Positions 1 through 6,974 are shown, numbered from the stretch's first letter. The stretch: 13,760 bases of DNA from an uncultured bacterium (GCA_934875675.1 CAKXIK010000063.1:1-13760), one strand, 5' to 3'. Numbers and translations: made by a program. The notes: a model not told the origin generated them from the letters alone.

Positions 1-62
1 AGGTATGCCGGAATGTGCGCTGCATTTGCAATGGTTCCGCAGCCGATAATTGCTACTTTCAT
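1..62 (-). CDS. Gfo/Idh/MocA-family oxidoreductase, N-terminal fragment (runs off window)
   Basis: Only the first 20 or so codons are inside the window. They read MKVAIIGCGTIANAAHIPA, a beta-strand followed by a GxGxxA turn, which is the start of a Rossmann nucleotide-binding fold. The spacing from the glycine turn to the AHIPA stretch is typical of NAD(P)-dependent sugar or inositol dehydrogenases of the Gfo/Idh/MocA family. The start is supported by AAAGGA (71-76 on the plus strand) 8 bases upstream of the ATG. The gene lies downstream of the AraC regulator on the same strand, but has its own promoter-like element. A sugar-related role fits the neighbouring AraC regulator and GH3 enzyme. 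Another Rossmann dehydrogenase cannot be excluded from so short a piece. Confidence 0.7.
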   Translation of the reverse strand, partial: MKVAIIGCGTIANAAHIPAY

Positions 63-139
63 AGAATCATTCCTTTCCATTCATGAATCATTTTCTGCCC
101 GGTTTTCACCACGGCATTTTATGTGCTAAGATTATGTTC

Positions 140-148
140 ATTATATCA
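140..148 (-). promoter_or_regulatory. Extended -10 promoter for the Gfo/Idh/MocA gene
   Basis: On the minus strand the sequence TGATATAAT is a consensus extended -10 box (TGnTATAAT). No good -35 hexamer sits 16-18 bases upstream. Transcription would begin near 133 and give a leader of about 70 bases before the ATG at 62. The same TGATATAAT element, also without a -35 box, precedes the GH3 gene. Both promoters may therefore depend on an activator. Confidence 0.5.
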
Positions 149-251
149 TGGAACCGGAAAAAGAAAATTACCACGGTTTACTTAATACTTAACCTTATTT
201 GACATTCTATAATTCATCATAACCCGAATTCTGAAGTTAACTGAAAATTTT

Positions 252-1220
252 TCAGATAATATCTTCATTCGATGTCAAAAACTGATTCATAACTTTATTT
301 GCTCCGCTTTTCGGCAAAAGCTCTGGATCATAGCCCTGAAAATTGCAGCTTGCATATTCCCGGGCACTCATTCCCACCACACGGCGAAAAGCGCGGCTGA
401 ATGCCTGCGGGGTTTGGTAATGAAGCATGTCGGCTATGGTGCTGAGTGAATATTCTCCCAGTTTCATCAACTCAATGGCATGTGCAATGCGAGTTTCACT
501 GATATACCGCTGTAAGGTCATCCCTGTTTTTTGGTGAAACAGCCGTGAAAGATATGCATCGTTGTAGCCGATATGCGCAGCAATTTCCCTTGTCCCGGAA
601 AGCGTATGAATATGCCCTTCAATATAACGCATAATCAGATAAACGCTTTCTTCTGCGGCCGATTCCTTTGCATCGAGCAACGGAATTTCTGCCTGCTGCC
701 GAACAAAATCGCGATAGGTTAATAAAAGCAGCTCCTGAATCAAAACCTCAAACAGCAGGTGATTTTCCAGCATGGTGTCATAAAATTCACGCAATGCACG
801 GGGAAAATACAATGCCATTCCCTCATGATCAGGGACAATCGGATGCCGGATCTGCAAAAGACAGTCCCGCACTGCACACCAATCCGCTGCCAGTCCGTCT
901 GTATGAAAACGATACCCCAAATAAGCAAAATGAAGCTTTTCTGTATGATCGGAACGAATGGTATGAAGCTGACCGGTTTTATTCAGAATCACATCTCCCA
1001 GTTTGACCGGATGGGCCTGTCCATCGATGTAAAATACGCCTTTTCCTGAGAGAATAAAACTGATCTCTTCACAATCCTGCCGATGAGGCGAAATTTCGTA
1101 TTCGCGCTCACAGCAGATTTCCCCGATTTGATATAAATCAAACAAATGAAAACGAATGGGATTGTCGCAAAATGCTTTATCCAAATGAAAACTGGTTCCA
1201 AAATCTTTTTTTACTGCCAC
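252..1220 (-). CDS. AraC-family transcriptional regulator with N-terminal cupin sensor
   Basis: This is a 322-residue DNA-binding regulator. Residues about 40-105 form a cupin-like sensor half (CEEISFILSGKGVFYIDG, then GDVILNKTGQLHTI), the usual ligand-binding part of sugar-responsive AraC proteins. Residues about 190-290 carry the two helix-turn-helix units: LSGTREIAAHIGYNDAYLSR with FHQKTGM, then LSTIADMLHYQTPQAFSRAF with GMSAREYA. A tail of about 30 residues follows. The frame stays open upstream to a TTG at 1295, but a consensus promoter lies inside that extension. I therefore start at the GTG at 1220 (MAVKKDFG), with AAAGG 12 bases upstream. The gene diverges from the GH3 beta-glucosidase, whose promoter region holds paired direct repeats, so it probably controls that gene and possibly the Gfo/Idh/MocA gene. 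The effector is unknown; a glucoside or its breakdown product is a guess. Confidence 0.9.
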   Translation of the reverse strand: MAVKKDFGTSFHLDKAFCDNPIRFHLFDLYQIGEICCEREYEISPHRQDCEEISFILSGKGVFYIDGQAHPVKLGDVILNKTGQLHTIRSDHTEKLHFAYLGYRFHTDGLAADWCAVRDCLLQIRHPIVPDHEGMALYFPRALREFYDTMLENHLLFEVLIQELLLLTYRDFVRQQAEIPLLDAKESAAEESVYLIMRYIEGHIHTLSGTREIAAHIGYNDAYLSRLFHQKTGMTLQRYISETRIAHAIELMKLGEYSLSTIADMLHYQTPQAFSRAFRRVVGMSAREYASCNFQGYDPELLPKSGANKVMNQFLTSNEDII

Positions 1221-1266
1221 CGCTTTATCACGCCTTTCCGGTAAGCCGCACGTCTGTCCTAGTATC

Positions 1267-1295
1267 ATTATATCGTTTGATTTTCTTTTTCTCAA
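1267..1295 (-). promoter_or_regulatory. Sigma-A type promoter of the AraC-family gene
   Basis: On the minus strand TTGAGA (1295-1290) and TATAAT (1272-1267) are separated by exactly 17 bases, a near-consensus housekeeping promoter. Transcription would begin close to 1260, so the regulator must start downstream of that point, at the GTG at 1220. This promoter lies back to back with that of the GH3 gene. Confidence 0.7.
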
Positions 1296-1312
1296 CCCGG
1301 CAATTCATGAAA

Positions 1313-1345
1313 TCTACATACCCAAGCAAACCATTCTCCATACCC
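1313..1345 (+). promoter_or_regulatory. Candidate AraC-type activator site: paired 11-base direct repeats
   Basis: TCTACATACCC (1313-1323) and TCTCCATACCC (1335-1345) are direct repeats differing at one base and offset by 22 bases, about two helical turns. The second copy ends 18 bases before the -10 box of the GH3 promoter (1364-1369), so it covers the -35 position, where no -35 consensus exists. AraC-family activators commonly bind such tandem half-sites, with the proximal one next to or over the -35 box. The site sits 18 bases behind the -35 of the regulator's own promoter, so autoregulation is also possible. That the neighbouring regulator is the binder is inference. Confidence 0.55.
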
Positions 1346-1360
1346 GGAGCAATTCTTCTA

Positions 1361-1369
1361 TGATATAAT
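1361..1369 (+). promoter_or_regulatory. Extended -10 promoter of the GH3 beta-glucosidase gene
   Basis: TGATATAAT is a perfect extended -10 element. The hexamer at the -35 position (1341-1346, TACCCG) does not resemble TTGACA and lies within the downstream direct repeat. This suggests an activator-dependent promoter. The expected start of transcription is near 1376. Confidence 0.6.
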
Positions 1370-1429
1370 CACGATATTATTTCACAGGAGAAAACAACCT
1401 GTGGCTCCGAGAAAGGAATGGTCTCACGA

Positions 1430-3571
1430 ATGAAAAACTTTTCCACTCTGATTCAACAGATGACAATACCGGAAAAGCTCGCACAGATGACACAGCTAAT
1501 GGGCAATTGCTTTGTTACCGAAGGCTACGGAAAGCTGATGGGCATTACGTATGGATTTGATATTCCCGAAGAACTTGCCTGGAATGTTGGTTCCGTTCTT
1601 GCCATGAGTGGCGCGCGCAAGCTTCGCGAAGTGCAGAAAAGCTATCTGGAACGCAATCGCAACAAGATTCCGCTTCTTTTTATGCATGATGTGATTCATG
1701 GCTACCGCACCATTTTTCCTTCCCCGCTCGCCATGGCATGTTCTTTTGACACGGACAGTGCCGAAAAAGCAGCCTCCATCGCTGCGAAAGAGGCTGCCGT
1801 CAGCGGATTGCATGTAACCTTTTCGCCCATGGCAGACCTTGTGCGTGATTGCCGCTGGGGTCGTGTAATTGAGAGCAGCGGCGAAGACCCGATGCTGGAC
1901 TGCCTGATGACACAGGCTGCCGTTCGCGGATACCAAGGGGATGACCTGCGCAAGCCCTATCATGTTGCTGCCTGCCTCAAACATTTTGCCGGATATGGTG
2001 CCGCAGAAGGTGGCCGGGATTACAACACAACTGAAATCAGCAAATATCAGCTTGAAAACTTTTATCTTCCTGCTTATCAAGCGGCAATTGATGCCGGCTG
2101 CAAACTGGTGATGAGCGCATTTAACGCACTCAACGGGGTTCCCTGCACCGCAAACCGCGAGCTGTTCCGCGATCTTCTGCGCAGCCAATGGGGATTTAAC
2201 GGCACGGTTATCACCGACTGCACCGCGCTTTACGAGTTGGTTGCTCACGGGTTTGCTGCAGATGAAACCGATGCCGCTGCCCGCGCACTGGATGCCGGAA
2301 TGGACATTGAAATGGCTTCTACCGCATTTTACAAAGAACTTCCATCCTTAATTGCCGAGGGTAAGGTGGAGGAATCCTTGTTGGACGAAGCGGTGGAGCG
2401 TATTCTCCAATTAAAGGATGAACTTGGTCTGTTTGAAAATCCGTATAAGGATGCAGACGAGGAAGCGGAAAAAAAGATCCTCCTTTGCAAAGAGCACCGT
2501 GCTGCTGCACGGGAAATTGCAGCGAAATCAATGGTTCTTCTCAAAAATGAAAACGATGTACTCCCACTGAAGAAAGGGCAAAAAATTGCACTTTGCGGGC
2601 CGTACGCTGCAAGCCATATGCTGCTGGATATCTGGAAATGTGAAGGTCGTGAGAATGAATGCAGTTCTCTTGCTGAAGGACTGCAAGGCCGAGCGGATAT
2701 TCTGGTTGCCGGCGGATGCGAATGGGCGGAAGAAAAAAGCGAACCCACTGCCGATGCTGAAGTTATTGCTGCAGCATCGGATTGCGATGTAATTGTGCTT
2801 GCCTTGGGGGAGCATCCCTTAATGTGCGCCGAAGCAGGCAGCCGTGCCTACCTAACACTGCCGGAAAATCAACTCACTTTAGCCCGGAAACTGCTTGCTC
2901 TTGGCAAAAAAACGGTACTTGCTCTTTATTCCGGGCGTCCGCTCGAACTTGGCGCTCTTGCCGACCGTGTAGATGCAATTTGGGAGGTCTGGTTCCCGGG
3001 AACCGAGGGCGGAAATGCACTCGCCGATTTGCTGTTAGGGGAAAAAGAGCCCACCGCACGTCTTGCCATGAGCTTTCCGCACACCGTCGGCCAACTCCCG
3101 CTTTATTACAATGCACTCCCCACTGGCCGCCCCGATGTTGGACAAGAACGATATGCTTCCAAATATATCGATTCACCGCACGACGCAAAATATCCGTTTG
3201 GGTTCGGTTTGACCTACACACAGTTTGGTTACTCCCCGGTAACACTTTCTGCCGATACGATGACCGAAAAGGATTCCATCACCGCCAGCGTCACCGTTAA
3301 AAATACCGGGAGTCGCTGTGGTTCTGAACTGGTGCAGCTTTATTTGCGTGATCTTGCCGGCAGTTATGCCCGTCCCGTAAAAATGCTGAAAGGTTTTCGC
3401 CGCATTTCACTCAAACCGGAAGAAGAGCAAACGGTTTCGTTCCGCATTGACGTGGAAATGCTGAAATACTACACCAAGGATAATGGTTATGCCGCAGAAC
3501 CAGGTGATTTCCTTGTATTTATCGGGTCGGATTCGTCTGTTGCGGATAACGCGCGCTTTACGCTTAAATAA
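1430..3571 (+). CDS. Family 3 glycoside hydrolase (BglX-like beta-glucosidase), cytoplasmic
   Basis: The 713-residue product has the full BglX-type order. The GH3 N-terminal barrel is at about 1-325 (LKHFAGYGAAEGGRDYNTTE, then TVITDC with the likely nucleophile Asp263). The GH3 C-terminal alpha/beta domain is at about 370-590 (GEHPLMCAEAGSRAYLTLP with the likely acid/base Glu468, then WFPGTEGGNALADLL). The fibronectin III-like domain is at about 630-713 (SVTVKNTGSRCGSELVQLYL). Such enzymes release terminal glucose from beta-glucosides. E. coli BglX is periplasmic, but no signal peptide is visible here, so the substrate must be imported. The open frame also allows an ATG at 1418. That start has AAAGGA directly against it, whereas the ATG at 1430 has it 12 bases away, so 1430 is preferred. 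The gene diverges from an AraC regulator and is probably activated by it. Exact specificity (glucoside or xyloside) cannot be read from sequence. Confidence 0.92.
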   Translation: MKNFSTLIQQMTIPEKLAQMTQLMGNCFVTEGYGKLMGITYGFDIPEELAWNVGSVLAMSGARKLREVQKSYLERNRNKIPLLFMHDVIHGYRTIFPSPLAMACSFDTDSAEKAASIAAKEAAVSGLHVTFSPMADLVRDCRWGRVIESSGEDPMLDCLMTQAAVRGYQGDDLRKPYHVAACLKHFAGYGAAEGGRDYNTTEISKYQLENFYLPAYQAAIDAGCKLVMSAFNALNGVPCTANRELFRDLLRSQWGFNGTVITDCTALYELVAHGFAADETDAAARALDAGMDIEMASTAFYKELPSLIAEGKVEESLLDEAVERILQLKDELGLFENPYKDADEEAEKKILLCKEHRAAAREIAAKSMVLLKNENDVLPLKKGQKIALCGPYAASHMLLDIWKCEGRENECSSLAEGLQGRADILVAGGCEWAEEKSEPTADAEVIAAASDCDVIVLALGEHPLMCAEAGSRAYLTLPENQLTLARKLLALGKKTVLALYSGRPLELGALADRVDAIWEVWFPGTEGGNALADLLLGEKEPTARLAMSFPHTVGQLPLYYNALPTGRPDVGQERYASKYIDSPHDAKYPFGFGLTYTQFGYSPVTLSADTMTEKDSITASVTVKNTGSRCGSELVQLYLRDLAGSYARPVKMLKGFRRISLKPEEEQTVSFRIDVEMLKYYTKDNGYAAEPGDFLVFIGSDSSVADNARFTLK

Positions 3572-3651
3572 ATGGTATTGGTTTCCGGTAAAAAACGGTA
3601 TAAAATCGAGGAATTCGTATTACCATGCCAAGAATAGTCTCACAGCTAACG

Positions 3652-3685
3652 AAAAAAGTCAGGCTCCCCGGAGTCTGACTTTTTT
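3652..3685. terminator. Bidirectional rho-independent terminator after the GH3 gene
   Basis: AAAAAAGTCAG pairs with CTGACTTTTTT. The stem extends inward through a G-T pair and CTC/GAG around a CCCG loop. A-tract and T-tract flank it, so it can end transcripts in both directions. On the plus strand it ends GH3 transcription about 80 bases past its stop. On the minus strand it begins at the stop codon of the gene remnant at 3684-3821. Confidence 0.85.
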
Positions 3686-3821
3686 ATCTTTGTTTTGTCC
3701 CAAACGCCAATCCTAAAGCTTCTGCACTATTTTCTATATTATTTTCTATCTCATCTTCTGAAATAATCTTTTTCAATCCCAGCCTCACCCTCCGCCCAAC
3801 GCAATGAATCGGCCTGATTTT
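3684..3821 (-). pseudogene. Probable 3' remnant of a decayed minus-strand gene
   Basis: A 45-codon open frame without a usable start ends in TAA at the edge of the bidirectional terminator. Its last residues, KKIISEDEIENNIENSAEAL, then GLAFGTKQR, have the charged, helical look of a genuine protein C-terminus. The frame is closed upstream by TAA (3822-3824). Other frames further upstream contain further open stretches, as expected after frameshifts. I do not recognise the family. Support comes from composition and from the terminator position, which fits a once-convergent gene. It could also be chance. Confidence 0.3.
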
Positions 3822-3990
3822 TTACAATCCTATACAAAAACTTTGGCCATCCTTCCATTGTTGCGAAAGACACTCTCACAAATAAATTTATTCCTATTAT
3901 CTCACATTTTCAGATGCGTTCCAGTTCAAAATAAACGAAAGAACAAATTTTATCGCGCCTTATGATTCAACTGGATTTTTTTAAATTTTA

Positions 3991-3999
3991 TGCTATAAT
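3991..3999 (+). promoter_or_regulatory. Extended -10 promoter of adenine deaminase
   Basis: TGCTATAAT is a consensus extended -10 box. The hexamer 17 bases upstream (3971-3976, CTGGAT) is a weak -35. Transcription would start near 4006, giving a leader of about 60 bases. The -10 box is itself the left arm of an inverted repeat. Confidence 0.6.
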
Positions 4000-4028
4000 T
4001 TAAAATTATAGCCAATATAACTATAGTT
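3992..4028. promoter_or_regulatory. Operator-like palindromes over the adenine deaminase promoter
   Basis: GCTATAAT (3992-3999) and ATTATAGC (4005-4012) are perfect 8-base inverted repeats around TTAAA, and they span the -10 box and the transcription start. A perfect 10-base palindrome, AACTATAGTT, follows at 4019-4028. All three arms share a CTATA core. A repressor bound here would block the promoter. No PurBox (AWWWCCGAACWWT) is seen, so the regulator is unknown. Confidence 0.4.
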
Positions 4029-4065
4029 TCTAATCAAAAAATAAAAATTGAGAGGAATGATTTTT

Positions 4066-5694
4066 TTGGATCATCAAAACCTTCCGGAATTGGTGCTAAA
4101 AAATGCGCTCTTCTGCAATGTATTTACGGAAACATTAGAATCCGGCGACATTGCAATAGATGGCGGCCGGTTTTGCGGGATCGGAAATTACAGCGGACAG
4201 CAAGAACTTGATATGACCGGCAAAATCATAGTTCCCGCTTTTATTGACGGTCATATTCATCTGGAATCTTCCATGGCAACTCCTGCAGAATTTGCACGCA
4301 TGGCAGCAGCACACGGCACAGCCGCTGCGGTTTGTGATCCGCATGAACTGGCAAACGTTTGCGGTACGAATGGAATTGATTATCTTTTGGAAAACTCCCG
4401 CAATCTCATGATTGATTGCTTTTTCATGCTTCCGAGCTGCGTTCCTGCTGCACTGGGCGAAGAAAACGGCGCGGTGCTGACCGCCGAAATGTTGAAACCT
4501 TATTACGGTAACTCCCGTGTGCTGGGACTGGGCGAAGTAATGAATGTTCCCGGGGTACTCAACCGGGATACTGATCTTCTGCAGAAGCTTGGGGATGCAA
4601 TCACCGCAGGAAATCGGATCGACGGTCACGCACCCGGTCTGAAAGAAAACGCGCTTGACGCATATCTTTTTGCGGGGATTTCAACCGATCACGAATGTTC
4701 CTCCGCTGAAGAAGCCCGGGAAAAACTTCGCCGCGGTATGTGGATTTTGCTGCGCGAGGGCACTGCAGCACGCAATTTAACTACACTGTTGCCTCTGCTG
4801 AATGAGCCGGGAGCCGACCGCTGCCTTTTTGCCACAGACGACAAGCATGCCGATGAGTTGATGTACGAAGGGCATATTGACCTGAGCGTTCGCCGTGCCA
4901 TTGCACAGGGAATTGCCCCGCTGCGCGCAATCCGCACGGCAAGCCGAAACGCTGCAGAATGTTACGGTCTGCGCGGTTATGGAGCGATTGCGCCCGGTTA
5001 CTTTGCAAATTTTATCGTTACCGACAATCTGGAGCAATTGCCGATTCACGCAGTATGGCATAACGGAAAACCGGTATTTCCGGAATGTGAACCTAAAAAA
5101 ACGATTCCGGACAACACCCCACTGCTGCAAAAAGTAACCGGAACCTTTCACTGTGCACCCTTTACTGCCGCAGATTTTGAGGATTATCCGGCTTTCCCGT
5201 ACATTGGAGTTGAGTTGATTCCGGGAGAGATTCTGACCAAAAAATGTACCGCACAACCGGCAACTGCCATTCGATTAGCGGTTGCCGAGCGCCACAAAAA
5301 CACCGGTCATATTGGCAAAGCATACCTCTGTGGCTATGGACTTCGGCGCGGTGCGGTAGCTTCCAGTATTGCGCACGACAGCCACAATTTAATTGTTGCC
5401 GGAACCAATGCGCGCGATATGGCGGTTGCTGCAGAAGCAGTTCGCAATGCAGGAGGCGGGCTTGCTGCCGTATGTGACGGAACCGTTCTTGCTCTGTTGG
5501 AGCTTCCTTTGGGCGGGTTGATAAGCCTTTTGCCTGCAGAAGAGCTTTGCAAAAAAGTGTTAGAGCTTCGTTCCGCTGCTGAAACACTGGGTGATTTCTC
5601 CGGCATTGACCCCTTCATGACGCTTGCATTTGTCAGCCTTCCGGTGATTCCTGAAATCCGCCTCACCTCACACGGCCTCGTCACACTGGAATAA
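4066..5694 (+). CDS. ade: Adenine deaminase (adenine to hypoxanthine)
   Basis: The 542-residue enzyme hydrolyses adenine to hypoxanthine and ammonia in purine salvage, in the cytoplasm. The amidohydrolase metal ligands are visible: DGHIHLESS (His63, His65), DPHELANVCG, GLGEVMNVPG (the bridging Glu), GHAPGL, STDHECSS, and ATDDKH (Asp258/259). The C-terminal adenine deaminase domain covers about 365-540 and includes GHIGKAYLCGYGLRRGAVASS and AHDSHNLIVAGTN. Length is slightly below the 570-590 residues of the Bacillus and E. coli enzymes. The frame opens at a TTG at 4048, and there is an ATG at 4057. The site AGAGGA (4051-4056) overlaps or abuts both, so I chose the TTG at 4066, 9 bases downstream. 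The gene stands alone with its own palindromic promoter and terminator. The family assignment is firm; the start is less so. Confidence 0.93.
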   Translation: MDHQNLPELVLKNALFCNVFTETLESGDIAIDGGRFCGIGNYSGQQELDMTGKIIVPAFIDGHIHLESSMATPAEFARMAAAHGTAAAVCDPHELANVCGTNGIDYLLENSRNLMIDCFFMLPSCVPAALGEENGAVLTAEMLKPYYGNSRVLGLGEVMNVPGVLNRDTDLLQKLGDAITAGNRIDGHAPGLKENALDAYLFAGISTDHECSSAEEAREKLRRGMWILLREGTAARNLTTLLPLLNEPGADRCLFATDDKHADELMYEGHIDLSVRRAIAQGIAPLRAIRTASRNAAECYGLRGYGAIAPGYFANFIVTDNLEQLPIHAVWHNGKPVFPECEPKKTIPDNTPLLQKVTGTFHCAPFTAADFEDYPAFPYIGVELIPGEILTKKCTAQPATAIRLAVAERHKNTGHIGKAYLCGYGLRRGAVASSIAHDSHNLIVAGTNARDMAVAAEAVRNAGGGLAAVCDGTVLALLELPLGGLISLLPAEELCKKVLELRSAAETLGDFSGIDPFMTLAFVSLPVIPEIRLTSHGLVTLE

Positions 5695-5787
5695 GCTTAA
5701 CGCTTTTAATGGGATATGACGGGAAGAGAGAACCGGACGGCTGATTATCAGTTTAAATTTCTTCCAAAAGGGCAGATACCCTCTACG

Positions 5788-5826
5788 AAAAACGCTTCAT
5801 AGATGTGACTCTATGAAGCGTTTTTT
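5788..5826. terminator. Bidirectional rho-independent terminator between ade and the SDR gene
   Basis: A perfect 16-base stem, AAAAACGCTTCATAGA against TCTATGAAGCGTTTTT, closes a TGTGAC loop and is followed by a T-run. Flanking A- and T-tracts allow use from both strands. It lies about 90 bases past the stop of ade and about 40 bases past the stop of the convergent dehydrogenase gene. Confidence 0.92.
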
Positions 5827-5863
5827 CACCGATTACCGGTATACTTGTTACATGAAACACCAC

Positions 5864-6598
5864 TCAGATTACAATGCCGCCGTTTGGGCTCAGCACCTGC
5901 CCCGTGATAAAATCAGCAGCAGATGATGCAAGAAAAAAGACCGCCTGAGCAACTTCTTTGGGTGTTCCAAACCGTCCAAGCGGAGTTTCGTCACAAAGCT
6001 CCTGCCGAATTTCCTCCGTGAGCGCTCCATTCATTTCAGTGTCAATCACACCGGGTGCAATACAATTCACCTGAATATTGGACGGACCAAGTTCTTTTGC
6101 AAGTGCCTTTGTCAAACCGATCACCGCTGCCTTGCTGGCGGAATAATGCACCTCACACGAGCCGCCGCAAACACCCCAGATAGACGAAACATTGACAATC
6201 TTTCCGCCCTTTTTATGAATCAAATCAGGCAATGCCGCCTGCGTGCAGAAAAATACACCGTCCAGATTCACCCCGCACATCCGCCGCCAGTCCTGCTCGG
6301 TGATATCCGAAAAAAGCTTTTGCTGTGCAATGCCGGCATTATTGACCAACACATCAATCCTGCCGAAACGTGCACGAATTTGTTCTGCCGCATCAAGCAC
6401 CTGTGCTCGTTCGGCAACATCTGCACAAAAGATTTCGGCATCTGCTCCCATCGCACGGCAACACTCTGCGGCTGCAAGTGCCTGTTCCCGTTCGTGATAA
6501 TACAAAATCGCAACCCGGTCCCCGTCTGCGGCGAACAATTCCGCGCACGCCCTTCCAATTCCGCGCGATGCGCCGGTAATCCATACCGTTCGATTCAT
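5864..6598 (-). CDS. Short-chain dehydrogenase/reductase, FabG-like
   Basis: The 244-residue classical SDR carries the cofactor turn TGASRGIG (8-15), NNAG (86-89), and the catalytic set Asn111, Ser139, Tyr152 and Lys156 (VSSIWG, then YSASK). APGVIDTEM follows, and the end is GQVLSPNGGIVI. This set is complete, so the enzyme should be an active NAD(P)H-dependent oxidoreductase. The FabG-like spacing suggests 3-oxoacyl-ACP reductase activity, but no other fatty acid synthesis gene is nearby and many such paralogues act on sugars or alcohols. The frame extends to 6625. AGGAGAGG (6606-6613) lies 7 bases from the ATG at 6598, which fixes the start. It lies downstream of the 98-residue membrane protein gene with no terminator between, so they probably share a transcript. 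Confidence 0.9.
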   Translation of the reverse strand: MNRTVWITGASRGIGRACAELFAADGDRVAILYYHEREQALAAAECCRAMGADAEIFCADVAERAQVLDAAEQIRARFGRIDVLVNNAGIAQQKLFSDITEQDWRRMCGVNLDGVFFCTQAALPDLIHKKGGKIVNVSSIWGVCGGSCEVHYSASKAAVIGLTKALAKELGPSNIQVNCIAPGVIDTEMNGALTEEIRQELCDETPLGRFGTPKEVAQAVFFLASSAADFITGQVLSPNGGIVI

Positions 6599-6677
6599 CG
6601 ATAATCCTCTCCTATTTGCTGCCATATCCTCATTAAGCGGGTTTTCTCCATCTCCCTGCGGCCAGAACTGTTATTCT

Positions 6678-6974
6678 TTATGCAAAGCAGCGCAGCGTTA
6701 CCTGAATAATTACAAACCATGCAAAAATGCATCCGGTCAGCTTGAGTGCATACATTGCGTTACTAGGATTTTTACTGCGGTTTGCAAAAGTCCGCCGGGT
6801 TGCCGCGCCGGCAAAGCACCCGCAGCCGAGCAAAACCGTCAGCGCCTCCCACGCCCTGCGCGGCATATCCGGGATGATCACATTTCCAATCGTAACAATT
6901 GCGGCACACACGACAGAAACCGCGATAATAGCGCCGCCAATCCAATACAAAGTGCGGTCGGAGATCTTCTTCAT
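6678..6974 (-). CDS. Small membrane protein of unknown function (98 residues)
   Basis: I do not recognise this family. Three hydrophobic stretches are visible: about 10-34 (YWIGGAIIAVSVVCAAIVTI), 43-59 (EALTVLLGCGCFAGAAT) and 76-96 (LKLTGCIFAWFVIIQVTL). A basic loop, RRTFANRSK, lies between the second and third. The short basic N-terminus MKKISDR suggests it faces the cytoplasm. AAAGGA (6985-6990) is 10 bases before the ATG. A good promoter lies about 130 bases upstream. It is the first gene of a likely two-gene unit with the dehydrogenase. Coding is supported by the ribosome site, promoter and membrane pattern rather than by homology. Confidence 0.65.
   Translation of the reverse strand: MKKISDRTLYWIGGAIIAVSVVCAAIVTIGNVIIPDMPRRAWEALTVLLGCGCFAGAATRRTFANRSKNPSNAMYALKLTGCIFAWFVIIQVTLRCFA

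Larger units (their letters stand above)
3572..4065. other. Long intergenic region between GH3 hydrolase and adenine deaminase
   Basis: This is about 490 bases without an intact gene. From left to right it holds a bidirectional terminator (3652-3685), a minus-strand coding-like remnant ending against that terminator (3684-3821), an AT-rich stretch (about 3830-3990) in which I recognise nothing, and the promoter and palindromes of adenine deaminase (3991-4028). I checked for a purine riboswitch ahead of the deaminase. The distance from the promoter to the start is too short, and the conserved loop sequences are absent. Confidence 0.6.

Noticed and set aside
199..214. TTGACA followed by TATAAT on the plus strand
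   Set aside because: Both hexamers are present but only three bases apart, so they cannot form one promoter, and no plus-strand gene follows.
1496..2248. 250-codon minus-strand open frame
   Set aside because: It lies entirely antisense to the GH3 gene, has no recognisable protein features, and follows from the codon bias of the real gene.
3752..3857. 35-codon minus-strand frame starting MEGWPKF
   Set aside because: It has no ribosome binding site and no family resemblance; at best it is part of the decayed gene already reported.
4000..4065. Purine riboswitch ahead of adenine deaminase
   Set aside because: The leader is only about 60 bases and lacks the conserved junction and loop sequences.
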